NCBI RefSeq assembly: GCF_001514305.1
Contig: NZ_KQ949118.1
Location: 11,506 to 75,505 of the forward strand
DNA: 64,000 nt
Direction: 5' to 3'
Source: Streptomyces dysideae
GTDB taxonomy: Bacteria > Actinomycetota > Actinomycetes > Streptomycetales > Streptomycetaceae
Under the pieces are notes generated by a model that worked only from the letters and a program-made list of their open reading frames with translations, was not told the DNA's origin and searched no databases. This document shows, in pieces, positions 37,141-47,597 of the stretch (positions within the stretch are counted from its first letter, which is position 1; every line of letters starts with the position of its first letter). Both the position numbers and the translations under genes were made by a program.

Positions 37141-37965
37141 TTACGCCGCCCCGCGCTGCAGCGCCTCGCACACCGCCGTCGACTCACGGGCGCCCAGCTC
37201 GACGGCCTTGCCGCAGTGGGCGATCCAGGCGGCCATGCCTTCCGGGGTGCCGGAGACATAGCCGTCAAGCGCCGCCAGATAGGCCGCGCGGCCCAGTTCG
37301 GCGTGGCCGACCTCGGCCGGGCAGACCGACTTCGGGTCGAGGCCGCTGCCGACCAGGACGATGCGTTCGGCCGCGCGCGCGACCAGGCCGTTGTGCGAGG
37401 TGAAGGGGCGCAGCGCGAGGAGTTCACCGTGCACGACGGCGGCCTGCACCAACGCGGGCGCCGAACCGCCGGCGATGACCAGTTCGGCCAGGCCGTCCAG
37501 GCGGCCGTGCGTCTCCGCCGCGCCCGGCAGCGGCAGTTCGATCAGCGGCTCGTCGACCGGCTCGGCCGCCTGACGCGGACGCCCGACCTGCTCGCCCTTG
37601 GTCGCCGCCGCCACCAGATGCAGCCGCGCCAGCACCCGCAGCGGCGACTGCCGCCAGATGGACAGCAGTTGGCCCGCCTCGGCGGTCAGCCTGAGCGCCG
37701 CGCCCATGACGCGCGCATCGTCGTCACCGCTGAAGTCGGTGCGGCGGCGCACCTCTTCGAGCGCCCAGTCGGCGCCGGACAGGGCGCCGGAGCCGCGGGC
37801 GCCGCGCAGGGCCGCCTCGGAGGTGATCTCGTTGCTGCGGCGCCGCATGACCCGGTGCCCGTAGACCCGGTCCACGGCCTTGCGCACGGACTCCACGGAC
37901 TCGGCCACACCGGGCAGCGAGCCCAGGGCCGCGAGCGGATCGGCGTTCGCCCCTGTCGTACTCAT
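37141..37965 (-). CDS. Fic-fold protein with degenerate catalytic motif
   Basis: The product has 274 aa and is mostly helical. Near residue 210 the segment RPFTSHNGLVAR aligns with the Fic consensus HxFxxGNGRxxR. The catalytic His is Arg, the first Gly is His and the first Arg is Leu, while Phe, Asn, Gly and the last Arg remain. The preceding VHGELLALRPF matches the Fic core context. AMP transfer is therefore unlikely, and a binding or regulatory role is possible. Homologues are, from memory, often labelled oxidoreductase or Fic family. ATG 37965 lies inside a 24-bp perfect palindrome, with no strong Shine-Dalgarno sequence. It is divergent from the CooC-like ATPase. Confidence 0.78.
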   Translation of the reverse strand: MSTTGANADPLAALGSLPGVAESVESVRKAVDRVYGHRVMRRRSNEITSEAALRGARGSGALSGADWALEEVRRRTDFSGDDDARVMGAALRLTAEAGQLLSIWRQSPLRVLARLHLVAAATKGEQVGRPRQAAEPVDEPLIELPLPGAAETHGRLDGLAELVIAGGSAPALVQAAVVHGELLALRPFTSHNGLVARAAERIVLVGSGLDPKSVCPAEVGHAELGRAAYLAALDGYVSGTPEGMAAWIAHCGKAVELGARESTAVCEALQRGAA

Positions 37966-37976
37966 GAGTACGACAG
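37953..37976. promoter_or_regulatory. 24-bp perfect palindrome over the Fic-like start codon
   Basis: The half-site CTGTCGTACTCA is followed by its exact complement, centred on the ATG of the Fic-like gene. This is the shape of an operator for a dimeric repressor or of a start-codon hairpin. Confidence 0.6.
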
Positions 37977-38066
37977 TAAGCGCCCGGGGGGTGCGCCCCA
38001 CGATCGAGTGGCCTTCTTCACGTCCGTGCGCCATGTACAGCCATCGCGGCACTACCCTTAGTGAAC

Positions 38067-39047
38067 ATGAAAATTGCTTTCGTCGGGAAGGGCGGCAGTG
38101 GCAAGACGACCCTGTCCTCCCTGTTCATCCGCCATCTCGCGGCCGCCGGCACACCGGTCGTCGCGATCGACGCCGACATCAACCAGCACCTCGGGACCGC
38201 GCTCGGCCTCGACGAGCAGGAGGCCGCCGCACTTCCCGCGATGGGCGACCGGCTGCCGCTGATCAAGGACTATCTGCGCGGCACCAACCCGCGCATCGCC
38301 TCCGCCGGGACGATGATCAAGACGACACCGCCCGGCGAGGGCTCGCGGCTGCTGCAGGTGCGCGAGAACAATCCGGTGTACGACGCCTGCGCCCGGCCGG
38401 TGGAACTCGACGGCGGCGCCGTCCGTTTGATGGTCACCGGCCCCTTCACGGACGCCGACCTGGGGGTCGCCTGCTACCACTCCAAGACGGGAGCGGTGGA
38501 GCTGTGCCTGAACCATCTGATGGACGGACCGGACGAGTACGTCGTGGTGGACATGACGGCGGGCTCGGACTCCTTCGCCTCCGGCATGTTCACCCGCTTC
38601 GACATCACGTTCCTCGTCGCCGAGCCGACCCGGAGGGGGGTCTCCGTCTACCGCCAGTACAAGGAGTACGCCCGTGACTACGGCGTCACCCTGAAGGTCG
38701 TCGGCAACAAGGTGCACGGGCAGGACGACCTCGACTTCCTCCGCACCGAAGTAGGGGACGACCTGCTTGTGACGGTCGGGCACTCGGACTGGGTGCGCGC
38801 CATGGAGAAGGGCCGGCCGCCCCGGTTCGAGCTCCTGGAGGACCACAACCGCACCGCGCTGCGCCGGCTGCGGACGGCCGCCGACGCGACGTACGGACTG
38901 CGGGACTGGGAGCGCTACACGCGCCAGATGGTGCACTTCCACCTGAAGAACGCGCAGTCGTGGGGCAACGAACGGACGGGGGCCGACCTGGCCGCGCAGG
39001 TCGACCCCGGCTTCGTCCTCGGCGAGGGGGTCGTCACCCCGGCCTGA
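38067..39047 (+). CDS. CooC/MinD-like ATP-binding protein
   Basis: The product has 326 aa. The deviant Walker A is FVGKGGSGKTTLSSLF, followed by AIDADINQHLG (switch I) and YVVVDMTAGSD (Walker B-type). EPTRRGVSVYRQYKEYA and VVGNKVHGQDDL complete a SIMIBI NTPase of the CooC/MinD/ParA class, as used for metal insertion or positioning. A TACCCT -10-like box about 10 nt before ATG and no Shine-Dalgarno sequence suggest a leaderless mRNA. An in-frame GTG at 38061 is an alternative. Its start lies 101 bp from the divergent Fic-like gene. Confidence 0.88.
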   Translation: MKIAFVGKGGSGKTTLSSLFIRHLAAAGTPVVAIDADINQHLGTALGLDEQEAAALPAMGDRLPLIKDYLRGTNPRIASAGTMIKTTPPGEGSRLLQVRENNPVYDACARPVELDGGAVRLMVTGPFTDADLGVACYHSKTGAVELCLNHLMDGPDEYVVVDMTAGSDSFASGMFTRFDITFLVAEPTRRGVSVYRQYKEYARDYGVTLKVVGNKVHGQDDLDFLRTEVGDDLLVTVGHSDWVRAMEKGRPPRFELLEDHNRTALRRLRTAADATYGLRDWERYTRQMVHFHLKNAQSWGNERTGADLAAQVDPGFVLGEGVVTPA

Positions 39048-39053
39048 CGGCTC

Positions 39054-40349
39054 CTACCGCCGGGCCGCCGCCGCCCCGGGCACACCCTTCGGGGCCGGGG
39101 CGGGGCGGCCCGCCAGGAAGGCGGCCCAGCCCTGCTTCGGCGCCTCACCGACCTTCAGAGTGCGCAGTTTGGCCAGGGTGTCCGGGTCCTGGGCGTCCAG
39201 CCAGTCGGCGAGCTGCCGGAAGGACACGCAGCGCACCTCGGACCTGGTGCACACCTGCTCGATGACCTCCTCGACGGCCCGCATGTAGGTGCCGCCGTTC
39301 CAGGACTCGAAGTGGTTGCCGATGATCAGGGGCGCGCGGTTGCCGTCGTAGGCCCGCTGGAAGCCCTGGAGGAGACCGTCGCGCATCTGGTCGCCCCAGA
39401 ACTCGTGCTTGGCGGGGTCACCCTGGCTCCTGGTGCCGGACTGGTTGACCATGAAGTTGTAGTCCATGGTGAGCTGCTCGAAGGAGCGCCCGGGGAACGG
39501 CACGAGCTGCATCGACAGATCCCACAGGCCCTCCTTCATCCCGGGCCAGAGCTGGTTGTTGACGCCGCTGGTGTCGTAGCGGAAGCCCAGTTCGCGGGCC
39601 GCCTTCATGAAGTTCTCCCGCCCTTCGAGGCAGGGGGTGCGGGCCCCGATGAGTTCCTTGTCGTAGTCGAAGGGCAGCGGGGCCGCCTTCGTCATGCCGG
39701 TGTTGGTCTTCCAGGACTTCACGAACTTCTTCGCCTGGGCGATCTCGTCCTTCCACTCCTCCACCGACCACTCGCCGACCCCGCCGCCGCTGCCGCAGAA
39801 GTGGCCGTTGAAGTGGGTGCCGATCTCGTTGCCCTCCAGCCACGCCCCGCGCAGCTGCCGCACGGTGTCGGCGATGCCCTGCTCGTCGTTGAAGCCGATG
39901 TCGGAGCGGCCCGGGGAGTGCTGGGGCGGTCGGTACTGGCTGCGCTTCTCCTCCGGCAGCATGTACACGCCGCTCAGGAAGTACGTCATCGTCGCGTTGT
40001 TCGCCTTGGCGACCTTGCGGAAGTGGGAGAACAGCCGCTGGCCGTCCTCACCCGCGCCGTCCCAGGAGAACACCACGAACTGCGGGGGTTTCTGACCGGG
40101 CTTCAGGCGTTCGGGCCGGGGCAGGTGCGGCTGCGCCCCGGTGTACGAGGTGGAGCCGTCGCCGATCAGGCGGACCGCGCTCCTGGGCGGCGGGGCGGCC
40201 GGCTTCGCCTTCTGCGGACCGGGCGCTCCCTCCTTGACGCCGCTGTCCGAGGCATTGGCGCCGGGGTCTCCGGCGGCGCAACCGGCGAGTGATGCGGCAC
40301 AGACCGCGGCGACCACGGCGCCCGCGGCGATCCTCTGAGTGGCGGCCAT
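39054..40349 (-). CDS. Secreted lipoprotein, polysaccharide-deacetylase-like
   Basis: The product has 431 aa. A signal peptide has the lipobox SLAGCAAG. A Pro-rich linker precedes a (beta/alpha) barrel of the carbohydrate esterase 4 style: FVVFSWDGAGEDGQRL (motif 1 position), IGTHFNGHFCG (the HxxxH-like metal motif) and APLIIGNHFESWNGGTY near the end. The first motif SWDGAGED departs from the classical TFDDG, so the substrate is uncertain. It is extracellular and lipid-anchored. ATG 40349 follows GAGGTGGG. The stop is 6 bp from the convergent CooC-like stop. Confidence 0.83.
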   Translation of the reverse strand: MAATQRIAAGAVVAAVCAASLAGCAAGDPGANASDSGVKEGAPGPQKAKPAAPPPRSAVRLIGDGSTSYTGAQPHLPRPERLKPGQKPPQFVVFSWDGAGEDGQRLFSHFRKVAKANNATMTYFLSGVYMLPEEKRSQYRPPQHSPGRSDIGFNDEQGIADTVRQLRGAWLEGNEIGTHFNGHFCGSGGGVGEWSVEEWKDEIAQAKKFVKSWKTNTGMTKAAPLPFDYDKELIGARTPCLEGRENFMKAARELGFRYDTSGVNNQLWPGMKEGLWDLSMQLVPFPGRSFEQLTMDYNFMVNQSGTRSQGDPAKHEFWGDQMRDGLLQGFQRAYDGNRAPLIIGNHFESWNGGTYMRAVEEVIEQVCTRSEVRCVSFRQLADWLDAQDPDTLAKLRTLKVGEAPKQGWAAFLAGRPAPAPKGVPGAAAARR

Positions 40350-40688
40350 GTTCCGCCCACCTCTTCCTTCTCTCGGACCAACGCCGGCAAGGGCGCTTCC
40401 TGATGATCTGCCGGGAAAACGCCGACAGCGCCGCCAAGGTCGCACGGGACCGAGAAGGAATTAGTACGACAAGCCGATCAAGAGGCCACTTCACTCATCC
40501 AGATGAGCTATTCACCCATTTGCCTGGTAAGTCTATGCTTGCCCTTTACTCTGCATTACGATTCATTTACTGAGCGTTGATTCATCCCGCCGCTGCATGC
40601 CGTGATCACACGGCCGCGACCCGACCCCCTGCCTTGGAGCCGGGGACCACCAGATCCGCGACCGCGCTGCCCCGGAGGAGACGGGAAC
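40350..40688 (+). promoter_or_regulatory. Divergent promoter region between deacetylase-like gene and SulP-CA gene
   Basis: The 339 bp contain an AT-rich core at about 40490-40585 (TTGCCTGGTAAGTC, TTTACTCTGCATTACG) and the heptamer GATTCAT repeated 14 nt apart (40560, 40578). No gene is supported. It is probably where the SulP-CA promoter lies. Confidence 0.4.
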
Positions 40689-43145
40689 ATGTCCGCCTGC
40701 GTCCCCACCCGCGCCGACCACTCGAACCACACGAAGCGCGACAACGAGCCCCACAGCCCGCCCCCGCCCCGGCCCCGCCGCTTCCGCATCGCGGGCGCCG
40801 ACCTCTCGGCCTCGATCGCGGTCTTCCTGATCGCCCTCCCCCTGTCCCTGGGCATCGCCCTCGCCACCGGCGCACCCCTCCAGGCCGGCCTCGTCGCCGC
40901 CGCCGTCGGAGGACTCGTCGCCGGACGCCTCGGCGGAGCCCCGCTCCAGGTCACCGGCCCCGCCGCCGGACTCACCGTCGTCACCGCCGACCTCATCCAG
41001 CTCTACGGCTGGCGCACGACCTGCGCCCTCACCGTCCTCGCCGGAATCGCCCAACTCGGCCTGGGCTTCCTGCGCGTGGCGCGCGGCGCGCTCGCCGTCA
41101 GCCCGGCCATCGTGCACGGCATGCTCGCCGGTATCGGCGTCACCATCGCCGTCGCCCAGCTGCACATCGTCCTGGGCGGTACGCCCCACAGCTCCGTCGT
41201 GGACAACGTGCGCGAACTGCCCGCCCAGCTGGCCGACCTGCACCCGGCCGCCCTCTCCATGAGCGTCCTGACCCTGGCCGTTCTGCTGGTGTGGCCGCGT
41301 GTGCCCGGCCGGGTGGGACGCGTCGTACGTCATCTCCCGGCGGCCCTCGCGGCGGTGGCGGCGGCCACCGCGGTGGCGGCCTTCGCAGGGCTGCAGCTGC
41401 CCCGGGTCGACCTGCCCTCGTGGCGCAGTCACGCCCTGGCCGGGCTGCCGGAGGGCCCCGTGGCCGGGATCATCGCCGCCGTCCTGACCGTCACTCTGGT
41501 CGGCAGCGTCGAGTCGCTGCTGTCCGCGGTGGCCGTGGACAAGCTGGCCGCCACCCGTAAGCAGGCGCCGCCCGTGCCACGCGCCGACCTCGACCGCGAA
41601 CTGCGCGGCCAGGGCGCGGCGAACATCGTCTCCGGCGCACTCGGCGGTCTGCCCGTCACGGGCGTCGCGGTGCGCAGCGCGGCAAATGTCCAAGCGGGTG
41701 CGATCAGCCGGAACTCCACGATGCTGCACGGCGTTCTCGTACTGGTCGCCGCGCTGCTGATGGTCCCGCTCCTGGAACTCATCCCGCTCGCCTCGCTCGC
41801 CGCCCTGGTGATGGCCGTCGGCATCCAGATGGTGTCCCTGCACCACATCCGCACGGTGACCCGCCACCGCGAAGTGCTGGTGTACGTCGTCACCGCACTC
41901 GCCGTGGTGATCCTCGGCGTCCTGGAGGGCGTGGCGCTCGGGGTCTCCGTGGCCGTGGCCGTCGCCCTGCACCGCCTCACCCGCACCCGGATCACCCATG
42001 ACGTACGGGAAGGAGTCCATCACGTCCACGTACGAGGACAGCTGACGTTCCTCGCGGTGCCACGGCTCAGCCGTGCCCTGCATCTCGTACCCCAAGGCGC
42101 CCGAGCCGTCGTGGAACTGGACGGCTCGTTCATGGACCACGCGGCGTACGAGTCACTGCAGGACTGGCAGAACGCGCACATCTCGCAGGGCGGCTCCGTC
42201 GAGCTGACCGGCCGCAGCACCGGGGTGCGGATCGGCGAACCGGTGAGCCCGGCCGACGACCCCACCGGCACCCCGGTGGCCGACCCGGCGGACTCCACCG
42301 GCTGCCGTTGCAGCCCCTGGACGCCCTGGCGCAACCACCAGTGCGAGCGCCCGCAGCCCGCGCCGCCCCAGGGCGGACACCCGGGCGCGAGCGACGGGAA
42401 CGACGGGAACGACGCGTCCGGTGGCTCCGGCGGACCGGGCAGGACCGCCGGCGGGACCGGGCCGAGCGGGAGGGAACTGGCGCGTGGCATCAGGGCGTTC
42501 CAGCGCAACACCGCGCCCCTGGTGCGGGGTGAGCTGGCGCGGCTGGCGCGTGAGGGCCAGCGGCCCGCCCAGCTCTTCCTCACCTGCGCCGACTCACGGC
42601 TGGTCACATCGATGATCACCTCGAGTGGTCCCGGTGACCTGTTCGTGGTGCGCAACGTGGGCAACCTCGTTCCGCTGCCCGGCCAGGAGAGCGGGGACGA
42701 CTCGGTGGCGGCCGCGATCGAGTACGCGGTGGACGTACTGCAGGTGCGGTCCATCACGGTGTGCGGGCACTCCGGGTGCGGGGCCATGCAGGCGCTGCTC
42801 AGCTCCGAGCCGGGCGGCCCGCAGACCCCGCTCAAGCGGTGGCTGCGGCACGCGCTGCCGAGCCTGGAGCGCATGTCCGACGACAGCCGGCCGTGGGCCC
42901 GCCTGGCCGGCCGGGCACCGGCGGACGCGGTCGAGCAGCTCTGTCTGAGCAACGTGGTCCAGCAGTTGGAGCATCTGCGGACGCACGAGTCGGTGGCCCG
43001 GGCGCTGCAGGAAGGGGTGCTGGAGCTGCACGGGATGTACTTCCATGTGGGCGAGGCACAGGCGTACCTGCTCGCGGAGGCGAGCGGGGACGAGGTGTTC
43101 GACCATGTGGGGGGCGGCGGACCTGTCGGCGTGACCCCGTCCTGA
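40689..43145 (+). CDS. SulP anion transporter fused to beta-carbonic anhydrase
   Basis: The product has 818 aa. Residues about 30-430 form a SulP/SLC26 transporter of about 12 helices (SIAVFLIALPLSLGIALATG; GLPVTGVAVRSAANVQAG). Residues about 440-510 form a STAS domain (HVHVRGQLTFLAVPRL; VVELDGSFMDH). A Gly/Asp linker leads to a beta-carbonic anhydrase (about 590-818) with Zn ligands in CADSRLV (about 633) and HSGCGAMQ (about 693). The fusion suggests bicarbonate uptake coupled to CO2/HCO3 interconversion at the membrane. ATG 40689 follows GGAGACGGGAAC. Earlier in-frame starts lack a Shine-Dalgarno sequence. Confidence 0.95.
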   Translation: MSACVPTRADHSNHTKRDNEPHSPPPPRPRRFRIAGADLSASIAVFLIALPLSLGIALATGAPLQAGLVAAAVGGLVAGRLGGAPLQVTGPAAGLTVVTADLIQLYGWRTTCALTVLAGIAQLGLGFLRVARGALAVSPAIVHGMLAGIGVTIAVAQLHIVLGGTPHSSVVDNVRELPAQLADLHPAALSMSVLTLAVLLVWPRVPGRVGRVVRHLPAALAAVAAATAVAAFAGLQLPRVDLPSWRSHALAGLPEGPVAGIIAAVLTVTLVGSVESLLSAVAVDKLAATRKQAPPVPRADLDRELRGQGAANIVSGALGGLPVTGVAVRSAANVQAGAISRNSTMLHGVLVLVAALLMVPLLELIPLASLAALVMAVGIQMVSLHHIRTVTRHREVLVYVVTALAVVILGVLEGVALGVSVAVAVALHRLTRTRITHDVREGVHHVHVRGQLTFLAVPRLSRALHLVPQGARAVVELDGSFMDHAAYESLQDWQNAHISQGGSVELTGRSTGVRIGEPVSPADDPTGTPVADPADSTGCRCSPWTPWRNHQCERPQPAPPQGGHPGASDGNDGNDASGGSGGPGRTAGGTGPSGRELARGIRAFQRNTAPLVRGELARLAREGQRPAQLFLTCADSRLVTSMITSSGPGDLFVVRNVGNLVPLPGQESGDDSVAAAIEYAVDVLQVRSITVCGHSGCGAMQALLSSEPGGPQTPLKRWLRHALPSLERMSDDSRPWARLAGRAPADAVEQLCLSNVVQQLEHLRTHESVARALQEGVLELHGMYFHVGEAQAYLLAEASGDEVFDHVGGGGPVGVTPS

Positions 43146-43160
43146 CCGCTTTCGGCAGAT

Positions 43161-43186
43161 GTGCGGCCCTCGGAGCGGGGCCGCAC
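43161..43186 (+). terminator. Terminator after the SulP-CA gene
   Basis: A 9-bp stem GTGCGGCCC/GGGCCGCAC with an 8-nt loop lies 15 bp after the stop. There is no U tract. Confidence 0.65.
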
Positions 43187-43432
43187 TGAGTCCGGGTCCC
43201 CTCCCGTCATGGTGCTTCACCTGTGCTTGGGCCGGAGTGTGAGAGGCGTTACAAGTGCTGAACTCTGCCCGGTCGGCGTCCGTGAGTACGGATGACCCCC
43301 GCTGTCGGGAGCGGCGTGGAAACGACCGCACACAGGTCTAAACCAATTCTCCATCGGCCCTTGTCAGCGGACCCCCCGGTCTGATGAGCTGTGGCCTGGG
43401 ACACAACGGACACCCTGGGAAAGGGAGATGTC

Positions 43433-45391
<1,959 letters not shown>

Positions 45392-45424
45392 GCGGTACGT
45401 CCGCACTGAGCGGCACGGCTCCGA

Positions 45425-45459
45425 GGGCACCCGGCGACAAGCGCGCCGGGTGCCCTTTT
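45425..45459 (+). terminator. Intrinsic terminator of acs
   Basis: A 12-bp stem GGGCACCCGGCG/CGCCGGGTGCCC is followed by TTTT, 33 bp past the acs stop. Confidence 0.9.
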
Positions 45460-45499
45460 CGCACCTAACGTGGTGATGGCCCGATTTTTCCCGTGGCAC

Positions 45500-45514
45500 C
45501 TTAGGTAAACTAAG
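45500..45514 (+). promoter_or_regulatory. Palindrome upstream of nhaA
   Basis: CTTAGGTAAACTAAG (5-bp arms CTTAG/CTAAG) lies 80 bp before the nhaA start. It partly resembles IdeR/DmdR iron boxes (TTAGGTTA...) and also contains a TAAACT -10-like hexamer. Confidence 0.35.
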
Positions 45515-45594
45515 CAAAACATCATCAGCCTCAGGTGCGCCGGGAAGTCTGGTCGGCATGTGATCCGTGCTGCCAGCCAACCGGAGGTCTCCCT

Positions 45595-47031
45595 GTGCCC
45601 GCGCCCCGCAACACCGCTCCCCCCAAGGTTCTCGGACGTCTCTCCCTGCCCGAACGGACCTTCGTCACGGACGCGCTGCGCGCCGAGACCGTCGGCGGTG
45701 TGCTGCTGCTGCTCGCCGCGATCGCCGCGCTGATCTGGGCGAACGTCCCCGCACTGCACGACAGCTACGAAAGCGTCAGCCACTTCCACATAGGCCCCGA
45801 GGCCCTCGGCCTCGACCTCTCCCTCGAACACTGGGCCGCCGACGGACTGCTGGCGATCTTCTTCTTCGTCGCCGGCATCGAGCTCAAGCGTGAACTCGTC
45901 GCCGGTGACCTCAAGGATCCCAAGGCCGCCGCACTGCCGGTCGTCGCCGCGCTGTGCGGCATGGCGGTGCCCGCGCTGGTCTACCTCCTCACCAACGTCG
46001 CCGGGGGCGGATCGCTCGAAGGCTGGGCGGTCCCGACCGCCACCGACATCGCCTTCGCGCTCGCCGTCCTCGCGGTCATCGGCACGTCCCTGCCCAGCGC
46101 CCTGCGCGCCTTCCTGCTCACCCTCGCCGTCGTCGACGACCTCTTCGCGATCCTGATCATCGCGGTCTTCTTCACCGACACCATCGACTTCGCCGCGCTC
46201 GCCGGCGCCGTCATCGGCCTCGCCGTCTTCTGGCTGCTGCTCCGCAAGGGCGTACGCGGGTGGTACGTGTACGTCCCACTCGCCCTGGTCATCTGGGGGC
46301 TGATGTACAACAGCGGCGTCCACGCCACCATCGCCGGCGTCACCATGGGCCTGATGCTGCGCTGCACACGGCACGAGGGCGAGCAGCACTCCCCGGGTGA
46401 GCACATCGAGCATCTCGTACGCCCCCTCTCGGCGGGCCTGGCCGTGCCGCTGTTCGCCCTCTTCAGCGCCGGCGTATCCATCTCGGGCAACGCCGTCGGC
46501 GACGTGTTCACCAAGCCGGAGACCCTGGGCGTCGTGCTCGGGCTGGTCGTCGGCAAGGCGCTCGGCATCTTCGGCGGTACGTGGCTGACGGCCCGCTTCA
46601 CCCGGGCCTCGCTCAGCGACGACCTCGAATGGGCCGACGTGTTCGCGGTGGCGACCCTCGCCGGCATCGGGTTCACCGTCTCGTTGCTCATCGGCGAGCT
46701 GGCCTTCGAGGGCGACGCCGTACTGACCGACGAGGTCAAGGCCGCCGTACTGATCGGCTCCCTCATCGCTGCGACCCTGGCGGCGGTGCTGCTGAAGATA
46801 CGGAACGGCAAGTACCGCCGGCTGTGCGAGGCCGAGGAGCGCGACGAGGACCACGACGGCATCCCGGACATCTACGAGGAGGACCAGCCGGAGTACCACC
46901 TGCGGATGGCCGCCATCCTCGACCGCAAGGCCGCGGAGCACCGCCGCATCGCCGAACGGATGGTCGCCGAGCGCCACGCGCTTGCCGAAGTGCCGGGCGG
47001 GGCAGGCGATGACGACGGCCGTCCGGCATGA
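45595..47031 (+). CDS. nhaA: Na+/H+ antiporter NhaA
   Basis: The product has 478 aa. The adjacent aspartates of the transport site lie in AVVDDLFAILIIAVFF. VPTATDIAFALAVLAVIG and FFFVAGIELKRELVAGDL are family hallmarks. It exchanges Na+ for H+ across the membrane and regulates cytoplasmic pH. A charged cytosolic tail of about 75 residues (EERDEDHDGIPDIYEED) extends beyond the E. coli protein. GTG 45595 was chosen because GGAGG lies 7 nt upstream. Confidence 0.96.
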   Translation: MPAPRNTAPPKVLGRLSLPERTFVTDALRAETVGGVLLLLAAIAALIWANVPALHDSYESVSHFHIGPEALGLDLSLEHWAADGLLAIFFFVAGIELKRELVAGDLKDPKAAALPVVAALCGMAVPALVYLLTNVAGGGSLEGWAVPTATDIAFALAVLAVIGTSLPSALRAFLLTLAVVDDLFAILIIAVFFTDTIDFAALAGAVIGLAVFWLLLRKGVRGWYVYVPLALVIWGLMYNSGVHATIAGVTMGLMLRCTRHEGEQHSPGEHIEHLVRPLSAGLAVPLFALFSAGVSISGNAVGDVFTKPETLGVVLGLVVGKALGIFGGTWLTARFTRASLSDDLEWADVFAVATLAGIGFTVSLLIGELAFEGDAVLTDEVKAAVLIGSLIAATLAAVLLKIRNGKYRRLCEAEERDEDHDGIPDIYEEDQPEYHLRMAAILDRKAAEHRRIAERMVAERHALAEVPGGAGDDDGRPA

Positions 47032-47105
47032 TCTGACGGGACGGTACAAAAGACGGAACCGTACGCAGTCAGGCACGGAACCGTACACAGACGAGGGAGA
47101 CCGCG

Positions 47106-47597
47106 ATGAGCGCACCCGACGGCAGCCCGGTCGGCGCCGAACGCAGCATCGGCCAGCTGTTCGCCTCGGCGACGACCGAGATGTCCGCGCTGGTGCACGA
47201 CGAGATCGCGCTGGCGAAGGCGCAGCTCAGGCAGGACGTCAAGCGCGGCGCGACGAGCGGCGGCGCGTTCATGGCCGCCGGTGTGGTGCTGGTGTTCTCC
47301 CTGCCGATGCTGAACTTCGCCCTGGCGTACGGCATTCAGACCTGGAGCGACTGGAACCTCGCGCTCTGCTTCGTGCTGTCCTTCGCCGCGAACGTCCTCG
47401 TCGCCGGCGTCCTCGGGCTGGTCGGCGTGACCTTCGCGAAGAAGGCCAAGAAGAGCAAGGGCCCGCAGAAGGTCGCGGCCTCGGTGAAGGAGTCGGCGGG
47501 CGTCCTGCAGAAGGCCAAGCCGCACCCGCGTCCGACGCCGGCCCTGGAGGACCGGTCCCCCGCGGCCATCGAGGCTGTGGCACGCTCGTCGTCATGA
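47106..47597 (+). CDS. Phage-holin superfamily III (DUF1469-like) membrane protein
   Basis: The product has 163 aa. The amphipathic N-terminal helix TTEMSALVHDEIALAKAQL is typical of the family. Two membrane helices follow (GGAFMAAGVVLVFSLPML; ALCFVLSFAANVLVAGVLG), then a Lys-rich tail. Despite the family name there is no phage context. The upstream 75 bp carry CGGAACCGTAC twice. The stop overlaps the next start (ATGA), so it is co-translated with the hydrolase. Confidence 0.85.
   Translation: MSAPDGSPVGAERSIGQLFASATTEMSALVHDEIALAKAQLRQDVKRGATSGGAFMAAGVVLVFSLPMLNFALAYGIQTWSDWNLALCFVLSFAANVLVAGVLGLVGVTFAKKAKKSKGPQKVAASVKESAGVLQKAKPHPRPTPALEDRSPAAIEAVARSSS

Noticed and set aside
36950..37261. 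Plus-strand frame beginning MDTGHPRDVDPSIT
   Set aside because: It is readable at first but has no Shine-Dalgarno sequence, spans the terminator hairpin and enters the Fic-like gene antisense.
47106..47597. Holin-family protein as a sign of prophage
   Set aside because: No other phage genes are nearby, and this holin-superfamily type is an ordinary chromosomal gene in actinobacteria.
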